A DNA stretch of 64,000 bases from an uncultured Candidatus Saccharibacteria bacterium (GCA_903840315.1 CAIMFK010000011.1:24864-88863); one strand, 5' to 3'. Counted from the stretch's first letter, positions 26,839-36,055 are shown. A program made the numbers and translations. The notes: generated by a model from the sequence alone, not told the origin.

Positions 26839-27402
26839 CTAAACCGTGACTATATCGTGCTCTTTAGCCTTAGCCAATTTTTCAATTTCAGCTTTTTGAT
26901 CGTTCATTAACTCATCAATTTTTTTGACTATTCTTTTATGGTCATCTTCGCCAATTTTTTTATCAGATTTTAGCTTATCTGCATCTTTAAGACTTTCATG
27001 TCTAGAATTGCGCATGCCAATCATAGCATCCTCAAATTTTTCATTGAGCTGCTTTACGATTTGCTGTCTTCTTTCTGCATTTAAAGCTGGAATAGGTACT
27101 CGAACGATTCTTCCGTCATCCGTTGGATTTAAGCCAAGTGACTGATTGTCTCTAATGGCACTTACTATTGCTTGGATATTGGAGCCATCAAATGGAGTAA
27201 TTTGAATTAATTGTGATTCAGGTACAGTTATTGTTGCAACTTGTATTAAAGGCATGACTGAGCCATAGGCTTCAACCATTACCCCATCAAGCATGCTTGA
27301 ATGAGCTCTTCCAGTTCTCAAGCTTTTTAAATCTTCGATAAAATGGTTTTTATTCTTAGAAAGTTTATCCGAAAAATCATTTATTATATGCTGTTCGTCC
27401 AT
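26839..27402 (-). CDS. frr: Ribosome recycling factor
   Basis: A 187-residue factor that splits post-termination ribosomes with EF-G. The family core is clear: SLRTGRAHSSMLDGVMVEAYGS, VPESQLIQITPFD, and the C-terminal KKIGEDDHKRIVKKIDEL helix. AAGGGAAC lies about 8 nt before the ATG. A -10 TATAAT at the tsf 3' end (near 27447) with a weak -35 suggests its own promoter besides read-through from rpsB-tsf. Confidence 0.96.
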   Translation of the reverse strand: MDEQHIINDFSDKLSKNKNHFIEDLKSLRTGRAHSSMLDGVMVEAYGSVMPLIQVATITVPESQLIQITPFDGSNIQAIVSAIRDNQSLGLNPTDDGRIVRVPIPALNAERRQQIVKQLNEKFEDAMIGMRNSRHESLKDADKLKSDKKIGEDDHKRIVKKIDELMNDQKAEIEKLAKAKEHDIVTV

Positions 27403-27452
27403 GAGTAAGTTCCCTTTTTTAGAGTTAATTTCGCTCTACTAAGATTATATTC

Positions 27453-28046
27453 TTATTGGGTAACTTCCCCAAGAGCCATTCTTGAGAATCTTTTCACTAC
27501 GATATTTTCACCAAGCTTTGCAATGTTCTCCTTAATAAAGGTGGCAACATCTTGATCAGGGTTTTTGATATATGGCTGAGAAAGTAAAGCTTTTTCTTGG
27601 AAATATTTAGACACTTGGCCATCTACAATTTTAGCAATCATGTCTGCTGGCCTATTGTCATGCTTCGCCTTTTCAGTAAACTCTGCTACTATTTTCTGCT
27701 TAATTTCATCGCTTACTTCATCTGAACTAACGTATTCAGGATTAGATGCAGCTATATGCATAGCAATATTTTTTACTAAATCAGTAAAGATTTCGTTTCT
27801 TGCAACGAAATCAGTTTCACAGTTAACTTCAACTAAAACACCGATTCTTGAGTCATGAAGATAACTACCTATAATGCCGGCACGAGCTTCTCGTTCCGAA
27901 CTTTTCTCAGCTTTTGTCATGCCTTTTTTGCGCATAGCCTCAAGTGCTTTGTCGAAATCACCCTTAGACTCGACTAAAGCCTTTTTTGCGTCAGTCATTC
28001 CGACACCAGTTAGTTCTCTTAATCTTTTAATATCTTTTATATCCAT
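27453..28046 (-). CDS. tsf: Elongation factor Ts
   Basis: A 197-residue nucleotide exchange factor for EF-Tu. The N-terminal UBA-like domain (IKRLRELTGVGMTDAKKALVES) and the core TDFVARNEIFTDLVKNIAMHIAA are canonical. It is short, with one reduced core subdomain, like many CPR and Firmicute forms. GGAGG lies 8-9 nt before the ATG. It follows rpsB by 2 nt, the standard rpsB-tsf operon, and is followed by frr and uppS as in many bacteria. Confidence 0.97.
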   Translation of the reverse strand: MDIKDIKRLRELTGVGMTDAKKALVESKGDFDKALEAMRKKGMTKAEKSSEREARAGIIGSYLHDSRIGVLVEVNCETDFVARNEIFTDLVKNIAMHIAASNPEYVSSDEVSDEIKQKIVAEFTEKAKHDNRPADMIAKIVDGQVSKYFQEKALLSQPYIKNPDQDVATFIKENIAKLGENIVVKRFSRMALGEVTQ

Positions 28047-28048
28047 AT

Positions 28049-28783
28049 TTACTTATCCTCCACCTTATCGTTATTTTCGCTTTTGACTTTTTGCCCAGCT
28101 TTGCCTAGTTCAATTGCTTCTTTTACATAACTTGCCATTAATTGGATAGTTTTTATTGCATCATCATTTGATGGGATAGCATATGTTGCTAGTGTTGGAT
28201 CGGCATTAGTATCTGCAAGAGCAACTACTGGAATGTTGATTTTGCGAGCTTCCTTAATTGCATTAGCTTCATTGACCATATCTACAACAAATAGAGCACC
28301 AGGCTTACCGTTAAGATTCTTAATACCGCCAAAAGTGATATTCATATCATCAATCTCTTCTTGGAACCTCTGCAATTCAAGCTTGTTGTATTTAGCAGCT
28401 AATTGACCAGATTCCATTTTCTGCTCCTGGTCCTTTAGGTACTTAACTCTACCACTTATAGTCTGCCAGTTAGTTAGTGTTCCACCAAGCCATCTCTCAG
28501 TAACGTAAGGCATGCCAGTATCTTCAGCTAATTGCTTTAAGATGTCCTTAGCCTGTCTCTTGGTTCCAACCAATAATACTTGCCTACCAGACTGAACAGT
28601 TTCAGTAATAAATGATAGAGCCTCATCCAACTTAACAATTGTTTTTGTTAGGTCGATGATGTGATTTCCATCTTTTTTACTGTGTATGTACTCTGACATC
28701 TTTGGATGCCATTTACTTGTTTTGTGCCCAAAATGTGCACCTGCATTTAGCAGTTTCTTAATATCGACTTCTACTTTAGCCAT
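28049..28783 (-). CDS. rpsB: 30S ribosomal protein S2 (uS2)
   Basis: A protein of 244 residues from ATG 28783 (MAKVEVDIKKLLNAGAHFGH). The core GTKRQAKDILKQLAEDTGMPYVTERWLGGTLTNW and the VDMVNEANAIKEARKINIPVVALADTNADP segments are diagnostic. The ATG is preceded by AGAAGGA with 4-5 nt spacing; a longer frame starting at TTG 28816 is not needed. The gene heads the rpsB-tsf unit with its own promoter and a leader of about 90 nt. Confidence 0.97.
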   Translation of the reverse strand: MAKVEVDIKKLLNAGAHFGHKTSKWHPKMSEYIHSKKDGNHIIDLTKTIVKLDEALSFITETVQSGRQVLLVGTKRQAKDILKQLAEDTGMPYVTERWLGGTLTNWQTISGRVKYLKDQEQKMESGQLAAKYNKLELQRFQEEIDDMNITFGGIKNLNGKPGALFVVDMVNEANAIKEARKINIPVVALADTNADPTLATYAIPSNDDAIKTIQLMASYVKEAIELGKAGQKVKSENNDKVEDK

Positions 28784-28874
28784 AAAATCCTTCTTTCTCG
28801 GTTTGGCGTTCCGCAATTGGCCTACACGGTTACAATTACAGAGGACTTAATTCCCAAACTGTTTAATTTATATT
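28784..28874 (-). promoter_or_regulatory. rpsB 5' leader RNA, candidate S2-responsive element
   Basis: The predicted leader of about 91 nt can pair GTTTGG (28859-28854 on the minus strand) with CCAAAC (28806-28801) next to the ribosome binding site, closing a long internal structure. Autogenous regulation by S2 through such leaders is known in other bacteria. Here it is an inference from the pairing alone. Confidence 0.4.
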
Positions 28875-28880
28875 AAAGAT

Positions 28881-28909
28881 ATTATATATTGAAAACATTA
28901 TTTAATCAA
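28881..28909 (-). promoter_or_regulatory. rpsB promoter
   Basis: On the minus strand, -35 TTGATT (28909-28904), a 17 bp spacer and -10 TATAAT (28886-28881). The -35 lies 4 bp from the -35 of the divergent L31 promoter, so the two are back to back. Confidence 0.7.
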
Positions 28910-28913
28910 GCTA

Positions 28914-28942
28914 TTGACCAGATACCAACAGATGTGTATAAT
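28914..28942 (+). promoter_or_regulatory. L31 promoter
   Basis: -35 TTGACC (28914-28919), a 17 bp spacer and a perfect -10 TATAAT (28937-28942). The start of transcription should fall near 28949, about 6 nt before ATG 28955. Confidence 0.72.
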
Positions 28943-28954
28943 TCAGCTCTGATT

Positions 28955-29302
28955 ATGAACAAGAAATTACACCCTAAAAGTTATAGACATGTTGTCTTTC
29001 AAGACATCAACAACGATTTTAGTTTTTTGACTAGATCAACTGCTGATTCTGAAGAAACTATTAAGTGGACTGATGGTAATGAATACCCCTTAGTCAAGAT
29101 GTACATAAGCAGTGCTTCTCACCCGTTCTTTACAGGTGAAGAGAGAATTGTTGACATCGAAGGACGTGTAGATAAGTTTAAAGCACGTGCCGAAGCTGCT
29201 AAAAAAGCTCAAGAAAGCAGAAAAAAATCTGCTGCCAAAAAAGTTAGTAGAAAAAAAGCTAGTTCTGACAAATCAGAAGACGAAGCTACAGAATCTAAAT
29301 AA
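28955..29302 (+). CDS. rpmE2: 50S ribosomal protein L31 (bL31), type B, with basic C-terminal tail
   Basis: The 115-residue product begins MNKKLHPKSYRHVVFQD and continues with FSFLTRSTADSEETIKW, GNEYPLVKMYISSASHPFF and VDIEGRVDKF: the zinc-free (type B, no CxxC) L31 pattern. After about residue 80 a Lys/Ala/Ser-rich extension of some 35 residues follows, not found in standard L31. I start at ATG 28955 rather than the in-frame TTG 28889, because a perfect promoter ends 12 nt before the ATG and would place the TTG upstream of the transcript. No Shine-Dalgarno sequence is present. Confidence 0.92.
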   Translation: MNKKLHPKSYRHVVFQDINNDFSFLTRSTADSEETIKWTDGNEYPLVKMYISSASHPFFTGEERIVDIEGRVDKFKARAEAAKKAQESRKKSAAKKVSRKKASSDKSEDEATESK

Positions 29303-29317
29303 CTAACAAAATAATAG

Positions 29318-29344
29318 ACCACTATCAAATTTAGTGGTTTTTTT
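29318..29344 (+). terminator. Intrinsic terminator after L31
   Basis: Stem ACCACTA (29318-29324) with TAGTGGT (29332-29338), 7-nt loop, followed by a run of seven T. It separates L31 from prfA. Confidence 0.85.
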
Positions 29345-29365
29345 ATTTACTGATAAAGTAATTAT

Positions 29366-30424
29366 ATGAACAACCAAGAGCCCAGCCTAAGACTAGAATT
29401 CGAAGAAATTGAGAATAAACTCCAAGATCCGGCCATATTCTCTTCTAAAGAATACCCAAAATTAGCCAAAAGGCGCCAGGAGTTAAGTGATGTAATTGAA
29501 TTATTCAATAAAAAAAATAGTTTAGAAAAAGAATTAATCGATACCGAGGCACTGCTTAGCAATTCAGATGCTGAAATGGTTGAACTGGCAAAAGAAGAAA
29601 TTCCTAGAATTCAAAATGAAATAGAGCAAAATCTTGAAGGGCTTAGATCTGCTCTCATACCCAAGGACGAAAACGATTCAAGAGATGTAATAATTGAAAT
29701 TAGAGCTGCCGCTGGTGGTGATGAGTCATCTCTATTTGCTGCAGAGCTATACAGGATGTATGTTAGGTGGTCTGAAAATCATAATTATAAAGTTGAGCTA
29801 ATTAACGAAAACCCGAGCGATGCTGGTGGGTTCAAAGAAATTGTCTTTTCAGTAAAAGGACACGATATTTATAAGTCTTTAAAATTTGAAGCTGGAGTTC
29901 ATAGAGTGCAAAGAATACCAGTAACCGAAAGTAGTGGAAGAATTCATACATCAACTACTACTGTGGCAGTTTTGCCAGAAGCTGAAGAAACTGACGTAGA
30001 AATAGATCCAAAAGACATTAGAGTTGATGTATATAGAGCTAGTGGTCATGGTGGCCAATCAGTTAACACTACCGATTCTGCAGTAAGAATTACACACGTT
30101 CCAACCGGTATTGTAGTCACCTGTCAGGATGAAAAATCTCAACTAAAGAACAAAGACAAAGCCATGAATGTGCTTAGATCCAGACTTCTGTCAATGAAAA
30201 TAGAGGAAGAACAAAAAAAATTAAGTGAATCTAGGCTAAAATTAATTGGTTCAGGAGATAGATCCGAAAAAATAAGAACCTATAACTTCCCTCAAGATAG
30301 GATTACAGATCACAGAATTGGATACTCTAGAAGCAACATCCCAGCAGCACTAAATGGTGAGATAGATGATTTAATTGAAGAGCTCCAAAAATATGAACAC
30401 GAACTTCTCGTCAACAATTCATGA
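29366..30424 (+). CDS. prfA: Peptide chain release factor 1
   Basis: A 352-residue class I release factor with the recognition tripeptide PVT ([10 protein letters not shown]), identifying RF1 (UAA/UAG), and the GGQ motif in [16 protein letters not shown] clear Shine-Dalgarno sequence is missing, and a weak -10 (TAAAGT) ends about 6 nt before the ATG. prmC, whose product methylates the GGQ glutamine, overlaps its 3' end. With prfB also in the window, all three stop codons are covered. Confidence 0.97.
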   Translation: MNNQEPSLRLEFEEIENKLQDPAIFSSKEYPKLAKRRQELSDVIELFNKKNSLEKELIDTEALLSNSDAEMVELAKEEIPRIQNEIEQNLEGLRSALIPKDENDSRDVIIEIRAAAGGDESSLFAAELYRMYVRWSENHNYKVELINENPSDAGGFKEIVFSVKGHDIYKSLKFEAGVHRVQRIPVTESSGRIHTSTTTVAVLPEAEETDVEIDPKDIRVDVYRASGHGGQSVNTTDSAVRITHVPTGIVVTCQDEKSQLKNKDKAMNVLRSRLLSMKIEEEQKKLSESRLKLIGSGDRSEKIRTYNFPQDRITDHRIGYSRSNIPAALNGEIDDLIEELQKYEHELLVNNS

Positions 30425-31220
30425 ATGGTTGATTAGCTCGAAAAAGTTATTATCACATGGAGGCATCGATTCTGCACGGATAGACTCGTTGTTGATGCTA
30501 GAAATGGTTACCAAAATGGATCGAGCAAAGATTCTTGCAAACCCAAATCACCAACTAAGTAAAAAAGAATTAAGTAAATTAAGTAAGATTTTAGCTTTAA
30601 GACTTAGTCATTATCCAATGCCATATATAACTGGCAAAACTGAATTTTACGGTAATGATTTTTTAGTCAACAAGAATGTATTAATTCCAAGACCAGAAAC
30701 TGAAGAGATTATTCATCAGGTTTCGATTCTGAATCTTGATAGTAAAAGTAAAATTGCTGATATAGGTACTGGTTCGGGATGTATAGGAATAACTATAAAA
30801 TTATTAATGCAAAACGCAATAATTGACCTTTATGATATTAGTATAAAGGCATTATCTGTGGCGCGAAAAAATTCAAAAAATCTCAATGCTGATGTAGGAA
30901 TTTATAAGTCTAATCTTCTAAAAAATTTAAGAACCGACTATGACGTAGTAATTGCGAATCTTCCCTATGTACCTAAAGAAATAGCTACAGGAAAAGAAAT
31001 AGAATTCGAGCCCAAAAAAGCTATTTTTGCTGATAATAATGGAATGGTAATACTGGAAGAATTCTGGCTGCAAATCAAAAAATTGGAAAAAAAACCAAAA
31101 TACATAATTACAGAATCACTAGACTTCCAGCATGATTTAAATAACCTACTTGCAACTATTTGTGGTTATTCACAATTGAAAAAATCTAATTTAACCCAGG
31201 TTTTTATTGTGCAGGTTTAG
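30393..31220 (+). CDS. prmC: Release factor glutamine methyltransferase (PrmC/HemK)
   Basis: A protein of about 275 residues with an N-terminal helical domain and a Rossmann methyltransferase domain: [14 protein letters not shown], motif [17 protein letters not shown] and motif [11 protein letters not shown]. Motif IV is NLPY rather than the common NPPY. It methylates the GGQ glutamine of release factors. I prefer ATG 30393; the frame also opens at TTG 30375. It overlaps prfA by about 32 nt, and its last 17 nt overlap the convergent htrA gene. Confidence 0.93.
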   Translation: MNTNFSSTIHEWLISSKKLLSHGGIDSARIDSLLMLEMVTKMDRAKILANPNHQLSKKELSKLSKILALRLSHYPMPYITGKTEFYGNDFLVNKNVLIPRPETEEIIHQVSILNLDSKSKIADIGTGSGCIGITIKLLMQNAIIDLYDISIKALSVARKNSKNLNADVGIYKSNLLKNLRTDYDVVIANLPYVPKEIATGKEIEFEPKKAIFADNNGMVILEEFWLQIKKLEKKPKYIITESLDFQHDLNNLLATICGYSQLKKSNLTQVFIVQV

Positions 31221-32448
31221 CTCCGACAACAATTGGTACTGAAATTGTCTTTCCACCTCTTATTACAGTGAGATTAATTTTTGTACCAACGCTGTAAGTG
31301 TCTACAAGTGATGTTAATGTATTCTTTGAATTAATGTCCTTGCCATTCACTTGCGTAATAATATCGCCCTCTTTTAATCCAGCGGCAGATGCTGGGCTGT
31401 CATTCATTATTCCTGATTGACCAGAGACAGAATATGGCAAGATGTAAGCACCATTATTGGTACTTAAATTATATTCAGTCTCAGTGGCTGAATCGATTGG
31501 CGCATACAATACACCAAGATAAGGTCTCTCAAATTTTCCGGTTGCCTCTAGGTTGCTAACCATCCCCTTTATATCATTAATAGGAATTGAGAATCCAATA
31601 CTGTTTGCCGAAGCCGCCGTAGCAACATTAATCCCAATTACTTGTGAGTTAAAATTAACCAAAGGACCACCCGAATTTCCCTCATTTATTGCAGCATCAG
31701 TTTGGAGAAGCCCATCTAAGTTCTCACTACTATTTCCACTACTATCGCTAGCTTTTATGCTTCTTCCGTAGCCAGAAATAATCCCTGATGTTACCGTATT
31801 TTGGAATTGACCTAAAGCATTGCCAATTGCTACGACCCCATCTCCTACTTGAACATCATTCGAATCACCCAATTGAGCAGCCACCAACTTTTGACCATTC
31901 AAATTATTTATTTTAAGAATAGCTATATCTAGAGTATCGTTTGCGGATGTCCTACCGATAACCGAAACATCGTTCAGAACCACACCATTGGAAAGCGTAA
32001 CGCTAACATTGGTGGTGCCATCCGGCACTACATGACGATTAGTCACTACATACCCTGAAGTTGTTAGAATAATACCCGTACCCGCGGCCTGTTGTGTCGA
32101 TGAGCCTTGCTGAGGAAAACTAAAAAACGAATTTGAAACAGACGTGTCTGACATTTGAGTATCATTAATAGAAACAACGCTTTGCCCCACCTGAGAAGCA
32201 ATATTTCTTATTATATCTCCCTGCTGACTAACAATTTGTTTTTGTATGCCTTGCCCATTGTTATTAAGTTCGTATCTTGATCCTATCCAACCACCAAAAA
32301 AACCCAAGCCCAGACTTATCATAAAAACTAGAGCAGTACTTAAATATTGTACTTTTCTAAGATGACTTCTTGATGACACAGGATTAGAATTAATATTTTT
32401 TCTCTGGCTAATATTTTCACGATCAGAAGAGTTATCTAAATCTACCAC
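31204..32448 (-). CDS. htrA: HtrA/DegP-like serine protease with PDZ domain
   Basis: A 414-residue membrane-anchored protease. Cytosolic N-terminus, one membrane helix (about residues 34-56), then a trypsin-like domain with His in VVTNRHVVPD, Asp in DTLDIAILKI and Ser in EGNSGGPLVNF. A single PDZ domain closes the protein (about 310-414, AAGLKEGDIITQVNGK). It degrades or refolds damaged proteins outside the membrane. The start is GTG with GGGGGA 8-9 nt upstream. Confidence 0.93.
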   Translation of the reverse strand: MVDLDNSSDRENISQRKNINSNPVSSRSHLRKVQYLSTALVFMISLGLGFFGGWIGSRYELNNNGQGIQKQIVSQQGDIIRNIASQVGQSVVSINDTQMSDTSVSNSFFSFPQQGSSTQQAAGTGIILTTSGYVVTNRHVVPDGTTNVSVTLSNGVVLNDVSVIGRTSANDTLDIAILKINNLNGQKLVAAQLGDSNDVQVGDGVVAIGNALGQFQNTVTSGIISGYGRSIKASDSSGNSSENLDGLLQTDAAINEGNSGGPLVNFNSQVIGINVATAASANSIGFSIPINDIKGMVSNLEATGKFERPYLGVLYAPIDSATETEYNLSTNNGAYILPYSVSGQSGIMNDSPASAAGLKEGDIITQVNGKDINSKNTLTSLVDTYSVGTKINLTVIRGGKTISVPIVVGAKPAQ

Positions 32449-32466
32449 TAAATAGTCCCCCTTTTA

Positions 32467-33219
32467 TTAAGCTATATTGTCGCCTAAGCGTATTATCCCA
32501 AACGCCAATATAGCAAGTATTACTATAACCATTATAATTATGAATTGTTTTTGTAGCAAACTATTCAATCTATTCTTTTTCTGAAGATAATATAGCGATG
32601 CTATAGAGTATCCAATAATTGTAAGTATAAGAGTTGGCTGAGCTATGCTGCCATAAAAAAGCAACCAGTACGAGAGAATCCAACCAAGACCTGCTCCAAA
32701 ATATCCCCAAGTGTATGACATCAATCTTGCATGAGGCTCATCGAAATTATCAAAAAAATGACGTGCAGAAAGGAAGCAAACTATACCGGTTAGTAGTGTT
32801 AGTTCCAAATTATTGGCAGATGACCAGCTGTATATCGCCATCAACCCAAACAACTGAGCTACAAGTGACTGGACAGACACTAAAAATGGGGTTTCAGCTG
32901 GCTTAATAATGACCAACCAGATTCCATAAATTACAGCCCATAATATTTGCCACCATGAGTTAGAACTTTCAACCATAAACACAATTGTTGATATGCCGAC
33001 AATTATATCAACCGAGTTAGCCCTAATGTTTGCCGGCCAAAACCTTGGCTTAACTGCAAACATTCTCCATTTACTTAGAATAATCACAAATACAGATATT
33101 TCAATAAAATTTAACCTGACAAGAATCAATACAACTATTGGTAGAAGTATATTTAAACCAACATGAAAGTAATGCGAGAACCCAGAAATTGGTTTTAATC
33201 TTTTGAATAGATTTTTCAT
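32467..33219 (-). CDS. Conserved hypothetical multi-pass membrane protein
   Basis: A 250-residue protein with about seven hydrophobic helices and Arg/Lys-rich cytosolic loops (KWRMFAVKPRFWPANIRAN). A conserved-looking ARHFFDNFDEPHARLMSYTWGYFGAGLGW stretch with acidic and His residues lies after the fourth helix region. I do not recognise the family. TATAAT (33236-33231) ends 11 nt before the ATG, predicting a very short leader. It is followed by htrA in the same direction, 18 nt away. Confidence 0.65.
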   Translation of the reverse strand: MKNLFKRLKPISGFSHYFHVGLNILLPIVVLILVRLNFIEISVFVIILSKWRMFAVKPRFWPANIRANSVDIIVGISTIVFMVESSNSWWQILWAVIYGIWLVIIKPAETPFLVSVQSLVAQLFGLMAIYSWSSANNLELTLLTGIVCFLSARHFFDNFDEPHARLMSYTWGYFGAGLGWILSYWLLFYGSIAQPTLILTIIGYSIASLYYLQKKNRLNSLLQKQFIIIMVIVILAILAFGIIRLGDNIA

Positions 33220-33260
33220 TTAATAATCTAATTATACCAAAATTTTATATATTGCCCCAC

Positions 33261-33683
33261 TTAACCAATATTTTTTTGGTATAAATCAATCAAGTTTGGC
33301 AGGAATTTTATTACCATTACTGCTAAAAATATAATCAATGCAAAAATAATGAAATATTTAATTTTCTTTTTCAAAGAATGCTTTGGTTTCTTACTTCTAA
33401 TTATTTTATTTTTTTGCATCAATTGACTCAGATCTTCAGAAGAATTTGTTTTACTGAATAGATTTTCGCTTTTTGTATTTGAATGATGATTATCCGGAGC
33501 AATTTGATTATTTATATTCGGTAGCGACGAATGATAACCATTTGGTCTACTAAAGTCATCAATCCTTCTGGTTGAGTTATTGAATGGAGAATATTTATTG
33601 GCTTCAGGCTTTACGGTATTCCTGCCGATTCTTTTTGGATTAGATGAATCGCTAGCTGGGATGTTATTTTTTTTGAATCTCAT
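33261..33683 (-). CDS. Small hypothetical protein with C-terminal membrane anchor
   Basis: A 140-residue protein. The first 100 residues are polar and Asn/Ser/Lys-rich with low complexity, and one membrane helix lies near residues 107-128 (KYFIIFALIIFLAVMVIKFLP). The product is unknown. TATAAT (33696-33691) ends 7 nt before the ATG without a Shine-Dalgarno sequence, so it is predicted to be leaderless. It is divergent from lepB and shares a 64 bp control region containing a perfect palindrome. Confidence 0.6.
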   Translation of the reverse strand: MRFKKNNIPASDSSNPKRIGRNTVKPEANKYSPFNNSTRRIDDFSRPNGYHSSLPNINNQIAPDNHHSNTKSENLFSKTNSSEDLSQLMQKNKIIRSKKPKHSLKKKIKYFIIFALIIFLAVMVIKFLPNLIDLYQKNIG

Positions 33684-33690
33684 ATTTATT

Positions 33691-33736
33691 ATTATACTTT
33701 AATTTATATGCTTATTTCTCAGAAATAAGTTATAGT
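33691..33736. promoter_or_regulatory. Divergent control region with a 19 bp palindrome
   Basis: A 9+1+9 perfect palindrome (CTTATTTCT, C, AGAAATAAG at 33711-33729) lies between the -10 box of the minus-strand gene (TATAAT, 33696-33691) and a TATAGT box for lepB (33731-33736, 11 nt before its ATG). Its placement fits an operator covering both promoters. The binding protein is unknown. Confidence 0.5.
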
Positions 33737-33747
33737 CTAGTTATAGT

Positions 33748-34362
33748 ATGGAAAATAATTCAGAAAATAGTCCTAATAAAATTTGGCTTAAAATAAATAC
33801 TTTTATTAATAAAAATTCCACCTTTGGAGTTATTGGAGCTTCCTTTTTTGCTGCTATATTAATCATAGTTTTCGTTTTTCAATCATATCAAGTTGACGGA
33901 CCTAGTATGGACCCGTCCCTGAAAAACGGCGACAGACTGATAGTCTGGAAATTGCCAGTTACTTGGTCGCATATTACAGGTCACCCTTACACTCCCAATG
34001 TTGGTGATATTGTTATATTTAACGCTCCTACTTTAGGCAAACAACTTGTGAAGCGAGTAGTTGCGCTTCCTGGTGATAGAGTTCTTATAAATGATGGAAA
34101 GATTACCGTTTTCAATAAAGAGCATCCTAACGGATACAATCCAGACACTACGCTTGCATATGGTTCGTCTACTAAAATACCCTACACTTTCAATGAGGGT
34201 ATCCCTATTGACGAAGTTCTTGGCGCTAATCAGATTTTCGTTTGTGGCGATAATCGACCAGTCTCGGAAGATTCAAGACTTCTAGGGCCAATATACCTTA
34301 ATCAATTAGTCGGAAAATTAGTGCTAAGAATAATGCCAGTTAATAAAGCAACAATTTACTAA
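33748..34362 (+). CDS. lepB: Signal peptidase I
   Basis: A 204-residue protease with one N-terminal membrane helix (residues 25-45). The nucleophile Ser53 is in DGPSMDPSLKNGDRL, the general base Lys102 in GKQLVKRVVALPGD, and the box E motif in FVCGDNRPVSEDSRLLGP. It removes signal peptides from exported proteins. Its 3' end overlaps the convergent parB gene by 4 nt. A TATAGT box 11 nt upstream suggests a leader of about 4 nt. Confidence 0.96.
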   Translation: MENNSENSPNKIWLKINTFINKNSTFGVIGASFFAAILIIVFVFQSYQVDGPSMDPSLKNGDRLIVWKLPVTWSHITGHPYTPNVGDIVIFNAPTLGKQLVKRVVALPGDRVLINDGKITVFNKEHPNGYNPDTTLAYGSSTKIPYTFNEGIPIDEVLGANQIFVCGDNRPVSEDSRLLGPIYLNQLVGKLVLRIMPVNKATIY

Positions 34363-35228
34363 ATTAATTTATCAATTATTCTTTTCAAGTCTTCCTCATC
34401 CTTAAAGGATATCTCTAGTCTTCCGCCTTTGGCAGTTCTTTTAACAGCAACTGGCGCCTCTATTATATTTCCTAATTTTTTAGTAAGCGGGTTTTCGGTC
34501 TTAATTCTTTCATGGGCTGTTTTCGAATCTAATCCTATTTTTTTCAAGGCAACGACCCACCTCTCCGCCTGCCTCACCGACCAACCATTCTTGATAATAA
34601 ACTCCAGTAACTCTTTCTGTCTTTCTGGAGTCTCAGATAACGACAATATTGACCTTGCATGACCTTCAGTTATGTCATTTCGGTTGAGCGCGTCAATCGC
34701 TTCTTTTGGCAACTGTAGTAGACGTGCATTATTGGCAATAGTTTTTCCAGACTTACCGAGTCTCTTACCTATTTCATCATATGTAACGTTGAAATTTTTG
34801 TGCAGTTCGTAAACAGATTTGGCTTGCTCTAGCGGTGACAGGTCTACTCTTTGGATGTTTTCAATTAATGCTATTTCTAGCTTATTTCTTTCTTCTTCGT
34901 TTCTAACTATAACCGGTAGAGTCTTTAAGTTAGCAAGCTTAGAAGCTCTCCACCTTCTTTCTCCAGCAATAATTGTATATATACCATTTACTGGTTTTGT
35001 AACGATAAGTGGCTGCAATACACCGTGCACACTAATTGATTCTGATAAATCTTTGAGTGATTGTTGGTTAAATTCTTTTCGGGGCTGATTTTTGTCGGGC
35101 TGAATCGATTCAATTGAAACCTTATTTATTCGTTCGTTTTCGCTTGTTAGTATAGATTTATCAAAATCCTTTGGAAGGAGTGATTCCATTCCTCTTCCTA
35201 AAGCGCTTTTCTTATTATTTCCCAACAC
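34359..35228 (-). CDS. parB: Chromosome partitioning protein ParB
   Basis: A protein of 289 residues from GTG 35228: NNKKSALGRGMESLLPKDF, then the CTPase/N-domain (QPDKNQPRKEFNQQSLKDLSESI, IIAGERRWRASKLA) and a helix-turn-helix (LGKSGKTIANNARLLQLP). ParB binds parS sites and loads SMC. The GTG is chosen because AAGGAGG lies 9 nt upstream within the end of parA; the gene overlaps parA by 14 nt. A longer frame upstream has no signal. No parS-like palindrome was found, though I could not search exhaustively. Confidence 0.95.
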   Translation of the reverse strand: MLGNNKKSALGRGMESLLPKDFDKSILTSENERINKVSIESIQPDKNQPRKEFNQQSLKDLSESISVHGVLQPLIVTKPVNGIYTIIAGERRWRASKLANLKTLPVIVRNEEERNKLEIALIENIQRVDLSPLEQAKSVYELHKNFNVTYDEIGKRLGKSGKTIANNARLLQLPKEAIDALNRNDITEGHARSILSLSETPERQKELLEFIIKNGWSVRQAERWVVALKKIGLDSKTAHERIKTENPLTKKLGNIIEAPVAVKRTAKGGRLEISFKDEEDLKRIIDKLI

Positions 35229-35976
35229 GATCAATAACCTCCTTGGTGAGCTGCTTATAAGCCCTAGCCCCTTTTGACCACTTGTCATGATCAAAAATAG
35301 TTTTTCCAAAACTCGGAGCCTCTGCAAGTCTAATATTTCTAGGAATCGTGGCGTTAAAAACCTTCTCTCCGAAATGCTTCTTTATTTCAGACAGAACTTG
35401 TTCGGATAAACTGGTTCTCTTGTCATACATCGTAATAATAACGCCCAAAATTTCCAGCTGAGCGTTTACTCCCTCTCGTACTCTTTGAATAACATTTAGG
35501 AGCTGGCTTAGGCCTTCTAGTGCATAATATTCAGCCTGTACGGGAATCAAAACATATTCTGATGCTGTGAGTGCATTTATGGATAATAGGCCAAGCGCTG
35601 GTGGGCAGTCAATCAAAATATAGTCATGGGTAGAAGACGAAAGAGCTTCTTTGAGCTTAAATTCCCTGCCAATCATTGTGCTTAAATCAATTTCAGCACC
35701 AGCAAGATTAGGATTAGCTGGAATTATATATAAACCCTCAATATATGTCTCTTGAATTGCGTGATCTATGGTTTTTTTACCAACTAATACATCATATGTC
35801 GTCGCCTCAAATGAATCACCATAAAGCCCAAGTCCACTAGTTGCATTTCCCTGAGGATCTGCATCAACAATTAACACTTTATATCCATTACTCGCAAGTT
35901 GAGCGCCCATATTAATAGTGGTAGTTGTTTTACCGACCCCTCCCTTTTGATTAACAATGGAAATTATGTGTGACAT
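35215..35976 (-). CDS. parA: Chromosome partitioning ATPase ParA
   Basis: A protein of about 253 residues starting MSHIISIVNQKGGVGKTTTTINM, with the deviant Walker A motif, LIVDADPQGNAT, and LIDCPPALGLLSINALTAS. It is a Soj/ParA-type ATPase that works with ParB in chromosome segregation. The start is ATG 35976; the frame also opens at TTG 36006. TATATA ends 8 nt before the ATG and a TATAAT lies further upstream; either could be the promoter. Confidence 0.95.
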   Translation of the reverse strand: MSHIISIVNQKGGVGKTTTTINMGAQLASNGYKVLIVDADPQGNATSGLGLYGDSFEATTYDVLVGKKTIDHAIQETYIEGLYIIPANPNLAGAEIDLSTMIGREFKLKEALSSSTHDYILIDCPPALGLLSINALTASEYVLIPVQAEYYALEGLSQLLNVIQRVREGVNAQLEILGVIITMYDKRTSLSEQVLSEIKKHFGEKVFNATIPRNIRLAEAPSFGKTIFDHDKWSKGARAYKQLTKEVIDRVGK

Positions 35977-36055
35977 TTTTTTGTTATATACCCCTATATT
36001 TAACAATAATTATAACACCCTACTCTACCAATAAATAGGTTTTAAGATTCTAATG

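Noticed and set aside
28816..28889. Longer TTG-started versions of rpsB (28816) and L31 (28889)
   Set aside because: For rpsB, a good ribosome binding site precedes ATG 28783. For L31, the promoter places the TTG upstream of the transcript, and homology begins at the internal ATG.
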